From Ruegeria arenilitoris (GTDB lineage: Bacteria > Pseudomonadota > Alphaproteobacteria > Rhodobacterales > Rhodobacteraceae), in the NCBI RefSeq assembly GCF_042675705.1, contig NZ_JBHTJJ010000001.1: a DNA stretch of 64,000 bases, one strand, 5' to 3'. This document shows positions 44,378-53,331 of this stretch, piece by piece (the stretch's first letter is position 1; every line of letters starts with the position of its first letter). A model generated the notes under the pieces. The model did not search any database. It was not told the origin of the DNA and was given only the letters and a program-made list of their open reading frames with translations. Made by a program: the position numbers and the translations under genes.

Positions 44378-45412
44378 ATGCGCATTGCACGAGACCTTGC
44401 TGACGCCGTAGGAAAAACTCCGTTGATCCGGCTGCGCCGTGTCAGCGAAGAAACCGGGTGCGAAATCCTTGGAAAGGCCGAGTTCATGAACCCCGGTCAG
44501 TCGGTCAAGGATCGCGCGGCGCTGTTCATCATTCGCGACGCCATTGCGCGCGGCGATCTCAAGCCCGGCGGGACGATTGTCGAGGGGACCGCGGGCAACA
44601 CGGGCATTGGTCTGGCGCTGGTCGGCGCGTCGATGGGGTTCAAAACCGTGATCGTCATCCCGGAAACCCAATCGGAAGAGAAGAAGGACATGCTGCGCCT
44701 TGCCGGGGCTCAACTGGTTCAGGTTCCCGCCGCACCCTACCGGAATCCCAACAATTTTGTACATTACTCGCGGCGGCTGGCCGAGCAGTTGGCCAAGACC
44801 GAACCCAATGGTGCGATTTGGGCAAACCAGTTCGACAACGTCGCGAACCGTCGGGCGCATGTCGAGACCACAGGGCCGGAAATCTGGGAGCAGACCGACG
44901 GCAAGGTCGACGGATTCATCTGTGCGGTCGGATCGGGCGGAACTCTGGCCGGTGTGGCCGAGGCTTTGCAGCCCAAGGGCGTCAAGATCGGTATCGCCGA
45001 TCCGATGGGCGCCGGTCTCTATTCTTATTACACGACGGGTGAAATCGCGATGGAGGGTGGCTCGATCGCCGAGGGGATCGGCCAGGTCCGCATCACCAAA
45101 AACCTTGAAGGGTTCAAGCCCGACCACGCCTACCAGATTACGGACAACGAAGCGTTGCCCTATATCTTCGATCTTCTGCGCGAAGAGGGGCTGGTCATGG
45201 GCGGGTCCACCGCAATCAACATTGCCGGCGCTGTGAGGCTGGCCAAGGAAATGGGTCCGGGTCACACCATCGTCACCGTGTTGTGCGACTATGGCACGCG
45301 CTACCAGTCGAAACTGTTCAACCCCGACTTCCTGCGTGAAAAGGAACTGCCGGTTCCAGAGTGGATGACCGAGGCCCCGCGCAGCATTCCCGGTGTTTTT
45401 GAGGACGTATGA
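44378..45412 (+). CDS. cysK: Cysteine synthase (O-acetylserine sulfhydrylase)
   Basis: Makes cysteine from O-acetylserine and sulfide with PLP. The 344-residue enzyme shows ADAVGKTPLIRLRRVSEETG, the PLP Lys K44 in FMNPGQSVKDRAA, GTAGNTGIGLALVGASMG, and GSGGTLAGV. ATG at 44378 follows AAGAGGG with 5 nt spacing; an upstream frame to 44321 is not supported. Reduced thiols from this enzyme are a known contributor to tellurite tolerance, which explains its place with trgAB. Its stop overlaps the mscS ATG by 4 nt. Confidence 0.94.
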   Translation: MRIARDLADAVGKTPLIRLRRVSEETGCEILGKAEFMNPGQSVKDRAALFIIRDAIARGDLKPGGTIVEGTAGNTGIGLALVGASMGFKTVIVIPETQSEEKKDMLRLAGAQLVQVPAAPYRNPNNFVHYSRRLAEQLAKTEPNGAIWANQFDNVANRRAHVETTGPEIWEQTDGKVDGFICAVGSGGTLAGVAEALQPKGVKIGIADPMGAGLYSYYTTGEIAMEGGSIAEGIGQVRITKNLEGFKPDHAYQITDNEALPYIFDLLREEGLVMGGSTAINIAGAVRLAKEMGPGHTIVTVLCDYGTRYQSKLFNPDFLREKELPVPEWMTEAPRSIPGVFEDV

Positions 45413-47856
45413 TGCTGCGGCAGTTCCTGGTTTTACTGGCATTTGCGTTTGTGGTCGCAATTGGCGCCGCAGGCGGAGTCTCGGCGCAGCTGACCGACCG
45501 TCAGAGCGAGTACTACCAGGGATGGCTCAGCACCGCCGAGCGTGCCGAGAAGGTGATCGAAGCCAATCGGGCATCGAATGCCTCGATGGAGAAATTGCGC
45601 ACTGAAATAAGTGGTTATCGGGACGACTTCAATCGCGCGCGAAGTGCGAACACAGACCGCATTCAAACGCTGGAAAGCCAGCTCAAGGCATTGGGGCCCA
45701 AACCCGATGACGGATCTTCGGAACCCGAAGATATTGCCAGCTTGCGAGAGAACCTCGAGCAGCAACTCAACAGCCTGAAGGTACCGCGGATCATCTCGGA
45801 AGAGGCCTACAGCCGCGCCAACGGCCTGATCAGCGAAATTGATAAGATCATCCGTGAGCGGCAGCGGAAAGAGTTTCTTGAGCGCGGGCCATCGCCGCTC
45901 AACCCGGCGCATTGGGCACCTGCCTGGGTGGACGTAACCGAAGCTGGCCGTGCATTGATGAACGAGACGAAGGCCAACATGCGTTCGGCCGTTGTCCGCG
46001 AAAAGCTGAAAGGGAGCGGCCTTGCCATCGGAATACTGCTTGCGGTGGCCGCGATCCTGCTGCTGTTCGGGCGATCATGGTCGGAGAAAGCGGGGGACTA
46101 TCTGCGGCGGTTCGGAGGCTCCGGGCGTGGCGTGTGGACATTCGTCGTGTCGCTGTTCCGGATCATCCTGCCGTGGTTCGGGGTTGTCCTCATCGTTCAG
46201 GCCGTGGTCATGACCGGAGTGCCGGGGTTGCGCGGCACATTGCTGATCCAGGAAATTCCGTATTGGGCCGCGATCATCCTGTTTTACGACTGGATCGGTC
46301 GTCAGGTCTATTTTATGGGCGAAGAACGGGGTTTCAAAGTCCTGTCGGCAAACACGATCAAGGAACTGCGGGTTTATCTGGATCTGCTCGCGCTGATGCT
46401 GATCCTGCATGAACTGGGCCAATTGTTCGAACGGATCGAAAACACGTCAGAGGCTACTCGCGCCGTCGTCAGTTTCCCTGTGATACTCGTGACAGCCCTG
46501 TTGCTGCTGCGGATCCGCCAAATCCGCCGCCCCGAAGGTTCCGAGGATGAGACTGACCAGGGCCAGTCAGCACGGGCGGCCGGGTTTAGTCAGCTGGTCG
46601 AACTGCTCCGCCGGGCGCTGTTTTTCCTGGGCATCGCAAGCGTTGTTCTGGCTGCCATTGGCTATACCAATGCCGCCGAAGCGATCGTGTTCCCATCGGT
46701 CAAAACGCTGGTCCTGATTACGGCCATCGTCATCTTCCAACGTTTCATCAGCTCGATCTATGGCTGGCTGACGGGGCAGGGCGACGCGGCCAGCGACTCG
46801 TTGTTCTCGGTGCTCGTCGGGTTCGCTCTGGCCATTCTGTCGTTGCCGATTCTAGCGCTGTATTGGGGCGCGCGCGACTCGGATCTGCGCGAGGCGTGGT
46901 CCCGCCTTCTGATGGGTTTTGACATCGGCGGCGTGACGATCTCGCCCAGCAACTTCCTGACTTTCGTGGCCGTATTTGCGATCGGTTACATGCTGACCAG
47001 ACTGCTGCAGAGCGGTTTGCGCAACTCGTTGCTTCCCAAAACCAGCATCGATCCGGGTGGGCAGAACGCGATCGTCGCTGGCACGGGCTATGTGGGAATT
47101 TTCCTTGCGGCGCTGGCCGCGATCATTGTCGCGGGCTTTGATCTGTCGTCACTGGCGATCGTCGCGGGTGCGTTGTCTGTGGGCATCGGTTTTGGGCTGC
47201 AGACAATCGTGTCGAATTTTGTATCGGGCATCATCCTGTTGGTCGAACGGCCGATCGCAAAAGGGGACTGGATCGATGTCAACGGGATGATGGGTTATGT
47301 GCGCGACATCTCGGTACGCTCGACGCGGGTGGAAACCTTTGACCGGACCGATGTGATCGTTCCGAACTCGGACCTGATCAGCGGCGTGGTGACCAACTAT
47401 ACCCGCGGCAATACCATCGGACGGGTCATCGTTCCGGTTGGCGTCGCCTATGGGACTGACACTCGCAAGGTCGAGAAGATCCTGGGCGAAATCGCGAATG
47501 CGCATCCTATGGTCTTGGCCAACCCGGCACCCAACGTCGTGTTCCAGGGGTTTGGTGCGGACTCGCTGGATTTCGAAATCAGAGCAATCCTGCGCGACGT
47601 GAATTGGGTCTTGTCCGTAAAGTCGGACATGAATCACGAAATCAACCGGCGCTTCACCGAAGAAGGGATCGAGATTCCATTCGCACAGCGCGATCTCTGG
47701 CTGCGCAACCCCGAGGTTTTGGTGCAACCGGCCAACAAGGCAGCCAAGCCCCAACAGCCGGATCAACAGGAACCTGTGAAGACCGACGACTCAAGCGCGG
47801 CGCCGATGAACCTGACCGAGGCCGACATGGACGGAGACAACGGCGAAGAGCTGTAG
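45409..47856 (+). CDS. MscS-family mechanosensitive channel with DUF3772
   Basis: An 815-residue large MscS-type channel. A signal peptide (residues 1-26) leads to a periplasmic coiled-coil region and DUF3772 (about residues 120-185; KEFLERGPSPLNPAHWAPAW). Multiple helices follow, and the conserved pore and cytoplasmic beta domain sit near residues 570-640: GALSVGIGFGLQTIVSNFVSGIILL, then ERPIAKGDWIDVNG, DVIVPNSDLISG. The acidic C-terminus is not conserved. It is the last gene of the trgA-trgB-cysK run, coupled to cysK by an ATGA overlap. Large MscS proteins protect against hypo-osmotic shock; linkage to tellurite is only positional. Confidence 0.9.
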   Translation: MMLRQFLVLLAFAFVVAIGAAGGVSAQLTDRQSEYYQGWLSTAERAEKVIEANRASNASMEKLRTEISGYRDDFNRARSANTDRIQTLESQLKALGPKPDDGSSEPEDIASLRENLEQQLNSLKVPRIISEEAYSRANGLISEIDKIIRERQRKEFLERGPSPLNPAHWAPAWVDVTEAGRALMNETKANMRSAVVREKLKGSGLAIGILLAVAAILLLFGRSWSEKAGDYLRRFGGSGRGVWTFVVSLFRIILPWFGVVLIVQAVVMTGVPGLRGTLLIQEIPYWAAIILFYDWIGRQVYFMGEERGFKVLSANTIKELRVYLDLLALMLILHELGQLFERIENTSEATRAVVSFPVILVTALLLLRIRQIRRPEGSEDETDQGQSARAAGFSQLVELLRRALFFLGIASVVLAAIGYTNAAEAIVFPSVKTLVLITAIVIFQRFISSIYGWLTGQGDAASDSLFSVLVGFALAILSLPILALYWGARDSDLREAWSRLLMGFDIGGVTISPSNFLTFVAVFAIGYMLTRLLQSGLRNSLLPKTSIDPGGQNAIVAGTGYVGIFLAALAAIIVAGFDLSSLAIVAGALSVGIGFGLQTIVSNFVSGIILLVERPIAKGDWIDVNGMMGYVRDISVRSTRVETFDRTDVIVPNSDLISGVVTNYTRGNTIGRVIVPVGVAYGTDTRKVEKILGEIANAHPMVLANPAPNVVFQGFGADSLDFEIRAILRDVNWVLSVKSDMNHEINRRFTEEGIEIPFAQRDLWLRNPEVLVQPANKAAKPQQPDQQEPVKTDDSSAAPMNLTEADMDGDNGEEL

Positions 47857-47896
47857 TCAGAGGACTACAGCACCATCTCGCCGGCCAGCCGAGACC

Positions 47897-47935
47897 GAAG
47901 CGACCCCGCTCAATCGTTTGGGGTGGGGGCGCTTC
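47897..47935. repeat. Hairpin after the mechanosensitive channel gene
   Basis: GAAGCG (47897-47902) and CGCTTC (47930-47935) enclose ACCCC and GGGGT tracts that extend the pairing. There is no T tract. It may end the trg operon transcript in part, or protect its 3' end. Confidence 0.35.
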
Positions 47936-48015
47936 AGGCAACTTGCGTATCCCTTGGATTTCCGCGCAATCGGCCCTTGCAAATCCCTGTTCGTTGGTCC
48001 AAATATCGCCGGCAC

Positions 48016-48105
48016 GGAGAGGTGGCCGAGTGGTCGAAGGCGCACGCCTGGAAAGTGTGTAGGCGGGAAACCGTCTCCAGGGTTCGAATCCCTGTCTCTC
48101 CGCCA
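48016..48105 (+). tRNA. tRNA-Ser (anticodon GGA)
   Basis: A 90-nt class II tRNA with CCA encoded. The acceptor stem GGAGAGG pairs with the 3' side ending in TCTCTCC (G-U at the seventh pair) before discriminator G. The D-arm GGCCGAGTGGTCGAAGGC, the anticodon stem-loop with GGA at 48050-48052, a long variable arm, and GGTTCGAATCC as the T-loop are all present. It reads UCC and UCU codons. It lies alone between the mscS gene and the reductase operon. Confidence 0.97.
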
Positions 48106-48236
48106 TTCACCTTTAATACCCACAGTTTTTGCGCACCGCGCGAGATCGGCCTTGCTTTGACCCCGGCACGTTGGGCGAAGATGTGTTGTGTGCTGGGATC
48201 CGTACTGCCGAGCGGTGAGGGGTTGTACCGAGACTG

Positions 48237-49298
48237 TTACGTATTGGGGAACTGCACGGCCAGTTCTTTGCTTTTGGGAACGGCTTGGCAGGTCAGAACT
48301 TCACCGCTTGCGATGTCGTTCTGATCGAGGGCCATGTGCGCCCGCATTTGTACCTGACCCTCTGTCCGAATTGCGCGGCATGCGCCGCAGACGCCTGACT
48401 GGCAGCTGAAGGGCGGCGCCAGTCCCGCTGCAATGGTGGCCTCCAGGATCGTTTGCCCGGCCTCAATAGGCACATCGCGGGTTTCCCCATCAAGCGTTAC
48501 TCTTGCTGTGGCCGCCATGCCGGATTGGTTCGTGTCCTGAGCTGGGTTGGCGCCGAAGCTTTCCATGTGGATGCGTGCATCGGGCACATCCAGCGCGTTC
48601 AGCGCTGCCCGGACGTCTGCGTTCATGCTGCCAGGGCCGCAGATCCAATACTGGACGTCCTGCGCGATGGGGGGCGTCTCGTCGATTGCCGCCTTGATCG
48701 CATCCGCGTCAACACGGCCGGTTCGCCACGGGCTGAACCAGCTCAACAGTGATCGGGCTGACAAGACATGGCGCAGGGTGAACCGGTATGGGTTGGCCTC
48801 GACGAGGGTATCCAGCGTTTCCCGAAACAGAATCTCGTTCTCGGACCGGTTGCCGTAGATCAGATGGGCGACGGAATGTGGCTCGTGATCAATCACGGCT
48901 CGGATCATCGCATAAAGCGGTGTCAACCCGCTGCCCGCGCCAAAAAAGTAGTGGGTGCGTCGTGCAGTTGTTTTGGGTTCCAGCGTGAAACGGCCAAAGG
49001 GTGGCATCGCCTCGACCGTATCTCCGGCGCGCAGGGTGTCGCCGATATGGTTTGACACCAACCCTCCTGAAAGGCGTTTCACGGTGATCCTCAGCGCTTC
49101 GTTTGGAGGGTTGGAGATGGTGTAGCAGCGTCGCTGCCCTTTCCCGCTCAGGCCGAAGCGCAGTGTCAGATGTTGGCCGGCTGACCAGCGAAACAGCTCG
49201 GTCAGGGCTGGTGGTACGTCCAGCACGACGGTGGTTGCTTCGCCACCGATTTCAGGCCGGATTTCAGCCACGGACAAGGGGAAAAATTTTCGGGTCAC
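48237..49298 (-). CDS. FAD/2Fe-2S oxygenase reductase
   Basis: A 353-residue electron-transfer protein of the PaaE/GbcB type: FAD domain (QRRCYTISNPP with the R-x-Y-T/S motif), NAD(P)-binding domain (FGAGSGLTPLYAMIRA and ICGPGSMNADV) and a C-terminal plant-type 2Fe-2S ferredoxin domain (FSCQSGVCGACRAI and LTCQA). It should pass NADH electrons to the Rieske oxygenase encoded in the same operon. The GTG at 49298 is preferred because AAAGGA precedes it; an in-frame upstream ATG at 49379 runs into the neighbouring gene. It is the last gene of the TetR operon. Confidence 0.92.
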   Translation of the reverse strand: MTRKFFPLSVAEIRPEIGGEATTVVLDVPPALTELFRWSAGQHLTLRFGLSGKGQRRCYTISNPPNEALRITVKRLSGGLVSNHIGDTLRAGDTVEAMPPFGRFTLEPKTTARRTHYFFGAGSGLTPLYAMIRAVIDHEPHSVAHLIYGNRSENEILFRETLDTLVEANPYRFTLRHVLSARSLLSWFSPWRTGRVDADAIKAAIDETPPIAQDVQYWICGPGSMNADVRAALNALDVPDARIHMESFGANPAQDTNQSGMAATARVTLDGETRDVPIEAGQTILEATIAAGLAPPFSCQSGVCGACRAIRTEGQVQMRAHMALDQNDIASGEVLTCQAVPKSKELAVQFPNT

Positions 49299-49336
49299 GA
49301 GTGGTCCTTTCCTGCGCAAAAGACGGCCATCTTCAG

Positions 49337-49813
49337 TCAGCGATAATCCATGGTGGTGTGCAGTGTGCGGATCACCCATTTTCGGCCTTTGCGCGTGAGC
49401 GAAAAGCGGTCGGTTTGCGCCATCGTACCTGCGTGACCCTGCCAGTCGTACTTGACTGTGGTGACCGCTGTTGCCGTGGCGCTGCCTGGCTCTTCTGTGA
49501 TCACGATCCGCGGGAGTGAGCGGTCTGTTTCCACATATCCATGCAGCGCTAGGACAGTTTCAAGGCCGGTATCGCCGTTTCGCTGGGCCCAATCGGCCAC
49601 CGAATAGAAAAAGTGATCATCCGGCTGGCCCTGACCATATTTTACGGTGATCGTGTGGATCGCTTCGGGATCCCAGTCGCTCCACGCGATCTGAGAGTTG
49701 GGGACAGAGACCTGACGTTCGGCGATGACCTTCGGGTCGCTGCCGCGCGCGGCGAGAGCCAGTCCGCCTGCCAGGGCGATCCCAGCCAAGGTGGCAAGAA
49801 TGCGAAGTCTCAC
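49337..49813 (-). CDS. Exported or membrane-anchored protein of unknown function
   Basis: A 158-residue product from a GTG start. Residues 1-24 (VRLRILATLAGIALAGGLAL) form a signal peptide or uncleaved anchor. The rest is soluble (WSDWDPEAIHTITVKYGQGQPD, VADWAQRNG, VKYDWQGHAG, RTLHTTMDYR) and suggests an all-beta or SnoaL/NTF2-like fold, but I cannot assign a family. It lies between the Rieske oxygenase and the reductase with no break, so it is an integral part of the operon. Presence of an exported protein between the two subunits of an oxygenase system is unusual. Confidence 0.72.
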   Translation of the reverse strand: MRLRILATLAGIALAGGLALAARGSDPKVIAERQVSVPNSQIAWSDWDPEAIHTITVKYGQGQPDDHFFYSVADWAQRNGDTGLETVLALHGYVETDRSLPRIVITEEPGSATATAVTTVKYDWQGHAGTMAQTDRFSLTRKGRKWVIRTLHTTMDYR

Positions 49814-49901
49814 AGGATGACCTTTTGGTTCTGGGCATTTGTGCGCGGGATGATTGGTGCCGGCCCGGAGAGGGCATTTTGGGAGAGTGTTTTGGGCCTG
49901 G

Positions 49902-51065
49902 TCATGTCTCGGCCTCAGCTTTCGCCATGAAGTCCAGAACAACTTGCTGATGCTGCAGAACCGGGCCTTCTCCGACAGAGGCCGGGCCGACTTCAAACAA
50001 CCGGCTTGCCAAGGATTTCTGTTGCTGTTCGCAGGCATAGACATCTTCGGTCGTGAAATCGCCCGAGGCCATCGGGTCATCTTTGCCCAACGCATCATCG
50101 CCTTTGTATTTCGGGCCACCGAAGTCACGCCAGAACGCGTAAGATGACCATTGCTGCCGCGAGTACTCCCACGCCGACGCGCTGGCCAATCTGGTGCGGT
50201 TCTCCACGCGTGTTCGGTCGGGCGCGAGAGGCGTGATGATGAAGATGTTCCAGCTGTCTTCACTGCCAGCCAAGCCAATGCCCGGAAACAGCATCGGCAC
50301 CCAGGCGCCAATATGCGGTTTCGGGATTACCCGCGGGGTGGGCAGGTTTTTCTCGAGCGCGCGGGCATAGTCTGACGAGGGCGGCTCCCAAAAATGATAG
50401 TGTGGACCTTCCCAGCCGTATTCTGCGCGGCCATGGTCATACATGTGAAGCGTGTTCGAATGCAGGTGGCTCAGGTGATAGACGTCGATGTAGTTCTCAA
50501 CCACGATCTTCCAGTTGGCGCGGATCTCATAGCTTTGGCGGGCTTCGCCGTATTCGACCATTTCTTCGGGCTTGTGCGGGCCCAGCAACGGATCCACGGG
50601 CCCGAACCACTCCGCAAGGCTTGGCGCCTGCGGATCAGGGTGCACGAAGATCATCCCGCGCCAGAGATCGACGCTCGCGGGTTTCAGCCCGAGGCAAGAC
50701 TTGTCGATGCCGTCAGGATATTCGCGGTTTTCATCCGGGACTGAGATCAGGTTGCCTTCCAGGTCGTAGGTCCAATCGTGATAGTGGCAGGTCAGTGCCT
50801 TCTGCGTTTTGCCCACTGCACGGATCAATTGGGTTCCGCGGTGACGGCAGATGTTGTGGAACGCCCGCAGCCGACGGTCGCGCCCCATTACCACGAAGAT
50901 GTTGTTCAAACCCGCCTGGACCGAGATGTAATGTCCGGGCTCGGGTACATCCTCGGCAAACCCGGCATATCGCCAGGTGCGAGAGAAGATCAGTTCTTGC
51001 TCGCGGTCGTACCAGTCCTGCGCTGTATAGGCAGAGGCGGGAAGCCGGTGATACATTCGTGTCAT
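49902..51065 (-). CDS. Rieske non-haem iron oxygenase, alpha subunit
   Basis: A 387-residue oxygenase. The Rieske cluster is bound by C73-x-H75 in NICRHRGTQL and C93-x2-H96 in TCHYHDW. The mononuclear iron site follows ENYIDVYHLSHLH (D194, H197, H202). The size and single-subunit form fit oxygenases that act on quaternary amines, aromatic acids or similar small molecules (GbcA, stachydrine or carnitine demethylase groups are relatives), but no substrate is indicated. The NADH-reductase in the operon is its likely partner. ATG at 51065. Confidence 0.92.
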   Translation of the reverse strand: MTRMYHRLPASAYTAQDWYDREQELIFSRTWRYAGFAEDVPEPGHYISVQAGLNNIFVVMGRDRRLRAFHNICRHRGTQLIRAVGKTQKALTCHYHDWTYDLEGNLISVPDENREYPDGIDKSCLGLKPASVDLWRGMIFVHPDPQAPSLAEWFGPVDPLLGPHKPEEMVEYGEARQSYEIRANWKIVVENYIDVYHLSHLHSNTLHMYDHGRAEYGWEGPHYHFWEPPSSDYARALEKNLPTPRVIPKPHIGAWVPMLFPGIGLAGSEDSWNIFIITPLAPDRTRVENRTRLASASAWEYSRQQWSSYAFWRDFGGPKYKGDDALGKDDPMASGDFTTEDVYACEQQQKSLASRLFEVGPASVGEGPVLQHQQVVLDFMAKAEAET

Positions 51066-51074
51066 GAAAACCTC

Positions 51075-51344
51075 TCAGACCAGCCAGGCCGGATAGATGG
51101 CCGGTGCGATGTCGGCGGTGACCATCAGGCCGCCTAAGACCATCCAAAGAACAGTAACGGTCCAGAACAGGAGTGGATCGGTGTCGCGGTTGACGGCATC
51201 GATCAGGAAAGCTTGGCCGCTGCGGATCGAAGGTATGGCCCACCAGAGGAATACCAGTCCCCAGGGCCACTGGAGCCCCAGCCATGTGGCCACCAAAAGA
51301 ACGGGTAGGGCTGCGTAGTTGATCAGTCTGGGAAGATTGATCAT
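51075..51344 (-). CDS. Small three-helix membrane protein
   Basis: An 89-residue protein with hydrophobic segments at about residues 8-35 and 58-80 that could form two or three helices, joined by SIRSGQAFLIDAVNRDTDPL. I know no named family. Its start overlaps the TetR stop as ATGA and its end lies 9 bp before the Rieske start, so it is the second gene of the operon. Possible roles are transport of a substrate or anchoring of the exported protein; none can be shown from sequence. Confidence 0.75.
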   Translation of the reverse strand: MINLPRLINYAALPVLLVATWLGLQWPWGLVFLWWAIPSIRSGQAFLIDAVNRDTDPLLFWTVTVLWMVLGGLMVTADIAPAIYPAWLV

Positions 51345-51931
51345 GCGTCACCCTCCAAGCTTGCAAGCAACGCCAGCGCCGCCGCTTTCAGATCGTCGCG
51401 CCACTGGTCCGGTGGCGAAATCGGGACAAGCGCGTCGATGTTTTGAGCGCAAGCGGTTACTCCATGGGCGACGGCCCGAATGCGTTCGGGAGGTGCCGAT
51501 GGATATGCGCGTGCCAGAACACCTTCGATGACGGCCAGAAAGTCTGCGTAGCTTTGGGTCAGTTTGGGGCCCAGGTCAGGAATGCGTTCGGCGGCCGTTG
51601 CCAAAGCCTGCCAAGCCAGCATCAGCCGGGGATCATGGCCGTGCCCGTCGTCAAACAGGGCATCAATCAACTCAGATGGCTCACCCTGCGACCCGAATTG
51701 AACCGAGACCGCCTCTGTCACTTCGGCAAAAGCGTTGATCACGTGGTCTGCCAATGCCGCCGTCATGTCATCCCGGTTTCCCAAATAGTGGCGCAACAAG
51801 GGCCGTTTGACACCAGCCTCTGCCGCGATGCGTTCTTGTGTTGCGCCTTCCAATCCGAAACGGGCCACACAGGTCAGATAGGCATCGAGTATTTCAGCGG
51901 ATCGTTGGTCTTTGAGCGTGGGCCGGGGCAT
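51341..51931 (-). CDS. TetR-family repressor of the Rieske operon
   Basis: A 196-residue regulator. The N-terminal HTH reads RSAEILDAYLTCVARFGLEGATQERIAAEAGVKRPLLRHYLGNRDDM, the TetR core with a helix-turn-helix. The C-terminal ligand domain is not conserved. ATG at 51931 follows AAAGGAG; a longer frame to 51985 starts inside the operator. It is the first gene of the operon it should repress, because two operator-like repeats cover its promoter. An inducer is likely to be the oxygenase substrate or a product. Confidence 0.9.
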   Translation of the reverse strand: MPRPTLKDQRSAEILDAYLTCVARFGLEGATQERIAAEAGVKRPLLRHYLGNRDDMTAALADHVINAFAEVTEAVSVQFGSQGEPSELIDALFDDGHGHDPRLMLAWQALATAAERIPDLGPKLTQSYADFLAVIEGVLARAYPSAPPERIRAVAHGVTACAQNIDALVPISPPDQWRDDLKAAALALLASLEGDA

Positions 51932-51944
51932 TGGGGCTCCTTTA

Positions 51945-51994
51945 TTGTCAATTTTGACAAATAACTGCAGCGGATAAGTTGTCAATAATGAAAA
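51945..51994 (-). promoter_or_regulatory. TetR operators and promoter of the Rieske operon
   Basis: A perfect inverted repeat TTGTCAA-TT-TTGACAA lies at 51945-51960. A second, 13 of 16 bases the same (TTGTCAATAATGAAAA), starts 34 bp further at 51979-51994. On the minus strand TTGACA (51985-51980) and TATTTG (51963-51958) at 16-nt spacing form a promoter; the first repeat covers the -10 and the start site and the second covers the -35. The layout is that of autorepression. Confidence 0.78.
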
Positions 51995-52083
51995 TTAACA
52001 AAGCAGGGTTGAGGGCAGGCAAAAATCAGCCTGTCCCTGCTCAGGATTTGGCATAATGGGATGGTCGTCCGTGTCGGGTCACG

Positions 52084-53178
52084 TCAGATCATACGACCGT
52101 TTCGCGCAACTGCGTCCGCGACGACGTTCTCCCACGCGGAGTAGACCCTCTCTGGAGAAAGAAGCGCCCTTAACTCATCGGATTCGTTTGCCGTCCCCGC
52201 GCGGGCTGTCGGGTCATTGATCAGACGAATGGCGGCTTCTGCCAATCCGGTTACGTCGCCGGTCGGTACCAGATAGCCATTTCGCCCGTGGCGGATGAAT
52301 TCGGACGGACCATAGTCACAATCGAATGACACGACCGGGATCCCGCTGACGACAGCTTCGGCGACAACATTGTGAAACCCTTCATACAGCGAAGACCCAA
52401 CCACGATATCGGCGTCGTTTGCCCATTCTCCGACCCGGGCCGTATTGCCGGGCAAATGAACGCAACCCTCAAGACCGAGAGACTTGCGCAACCGCTCGAG
52501 TGGGGGACGCTCGGGGCCTTCACCATAGATCGTCAGGGTGGTCCATGGGCACTCGGCATGGATCTTGGCCATGGTCTCCAGAAGAAGGTGAAAACCTTTC
52601 TGCGGCACCAGGCGACCAACCGAGACCAGGTGACGCGCTTTTTCGGAGTTCGACACCTGCGCCCGTGTGAAGGGCTCGATCGGGTTTGGTATGACCCGAC
52701 CGCGACGGCGGAGCGGGCCAGGCAGATCCTCCAGACCTTTTTGTGTCAATGCAACGACAGCCTTCGACCTTCGGCCCAGAACGGATTGCAATCGTGCCCA
52801 TCCGGGGTGTGCGTCCTGTAGACGTGGGTTGTTCCGTTCCGAAATGATGACCGGCAGCTTGGAGTCCAATGTGGCGATCAGGGTAACTACATTCACTTTG
52901 GTCAGAAACGAAATCACGACATCGGGTCGTAGGTCGCGAATGACCGAACGTACGTGCGTGATCCTGTTCAACTGTCCGCGCCTGCCTGATAGCGCACTGG
53001 TCCGCACTTTTTCATTCATCGAGAAATAGGGACCGTTTTCCGGCATGCTGAACGCCGTTGCGTGAACCTCGCAACCGCGTTCCACAAAATGGTTGGACAA
53101 CATGGCGATGACTTTTTCCGCACCACCCGGACCGAACCCTGCCTGCACAAAAAGCAGCTTTAAACCATTCAACGACAC
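52084..53178 (-). CDS. GT4-family glycosyltransferase
   Basis: A 364-residue GT-B enzyme. GAEKVIAMLSNHFVERGCEVH at the N-terminus, VSVGRLVPQKGFHLLLETMAKIH (nucleotide-sugar binding), GEGPERPPLERL and GSSLYEGFHNVVAEAVVSGIPVVSFDC with the ExxxxxxxE motif are GT4 marks. It probably adds a hexose to a cell-surface polysaccharide. GTG at 53178 follows CGGGGGAC; a longer frame to 53268 adds a histidine-rich, less likely N-terminus. It is transcribed alone, between the TetR operon and otnC, with no polysaccharide genes next to it. Confidence 0.86.
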   Translation of the reverse strand: MSLNGLKLLFVQAGFGPGGAEKVIAMLSNHFVERGCEVHATAFSMPENGPYFSMNEKVRTSALSGRRGQLNRITHVRSVIRDLRPDVVISFLTKVNVVTLIATLDSKLPVIISERNNPRLQDAHPGWARLQSVLGRRSKAVVALTQKGLEDLPGPLRRRGRVIPNPIEPFTRAQVSNSEKARHLVSVGRLVPQKGFHLLLETMAKIHAECPWTTLTIYGEGPERPPLERLRKSLGLEGCVHLPGNTARVGEWANDADIVVGSSLYEGFHNVVAEAVVSGIPVVSFDCDYGPSEFIRHGRNGYLVPTGDVTGLAEAAIRLINDPTARAGTANESDELRALLSPERVYSAWENVVADAVARNGRMI

Positions 53179-53331
53179 AGTCCCCCGCCGAAAATGGTAA
53201 TTTACGTAGGGTAATTGAGCAAGCTTGAGATGATCTTTGCCAGAAATGTGCGCAAAAGCTGGCGGCAATAGCCGAACTCCGGCCGATTGGATCGCAAAGC
53301 GTGTTGTCAGAGCAGCAGGTGTTCGAACCGG

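Noticed and set aside
53269..53331. A GTTCGAACC motif resembling a tRNA T-loop
   Set aside because: No acceptor, D or anticodon stem can be drawn around it.
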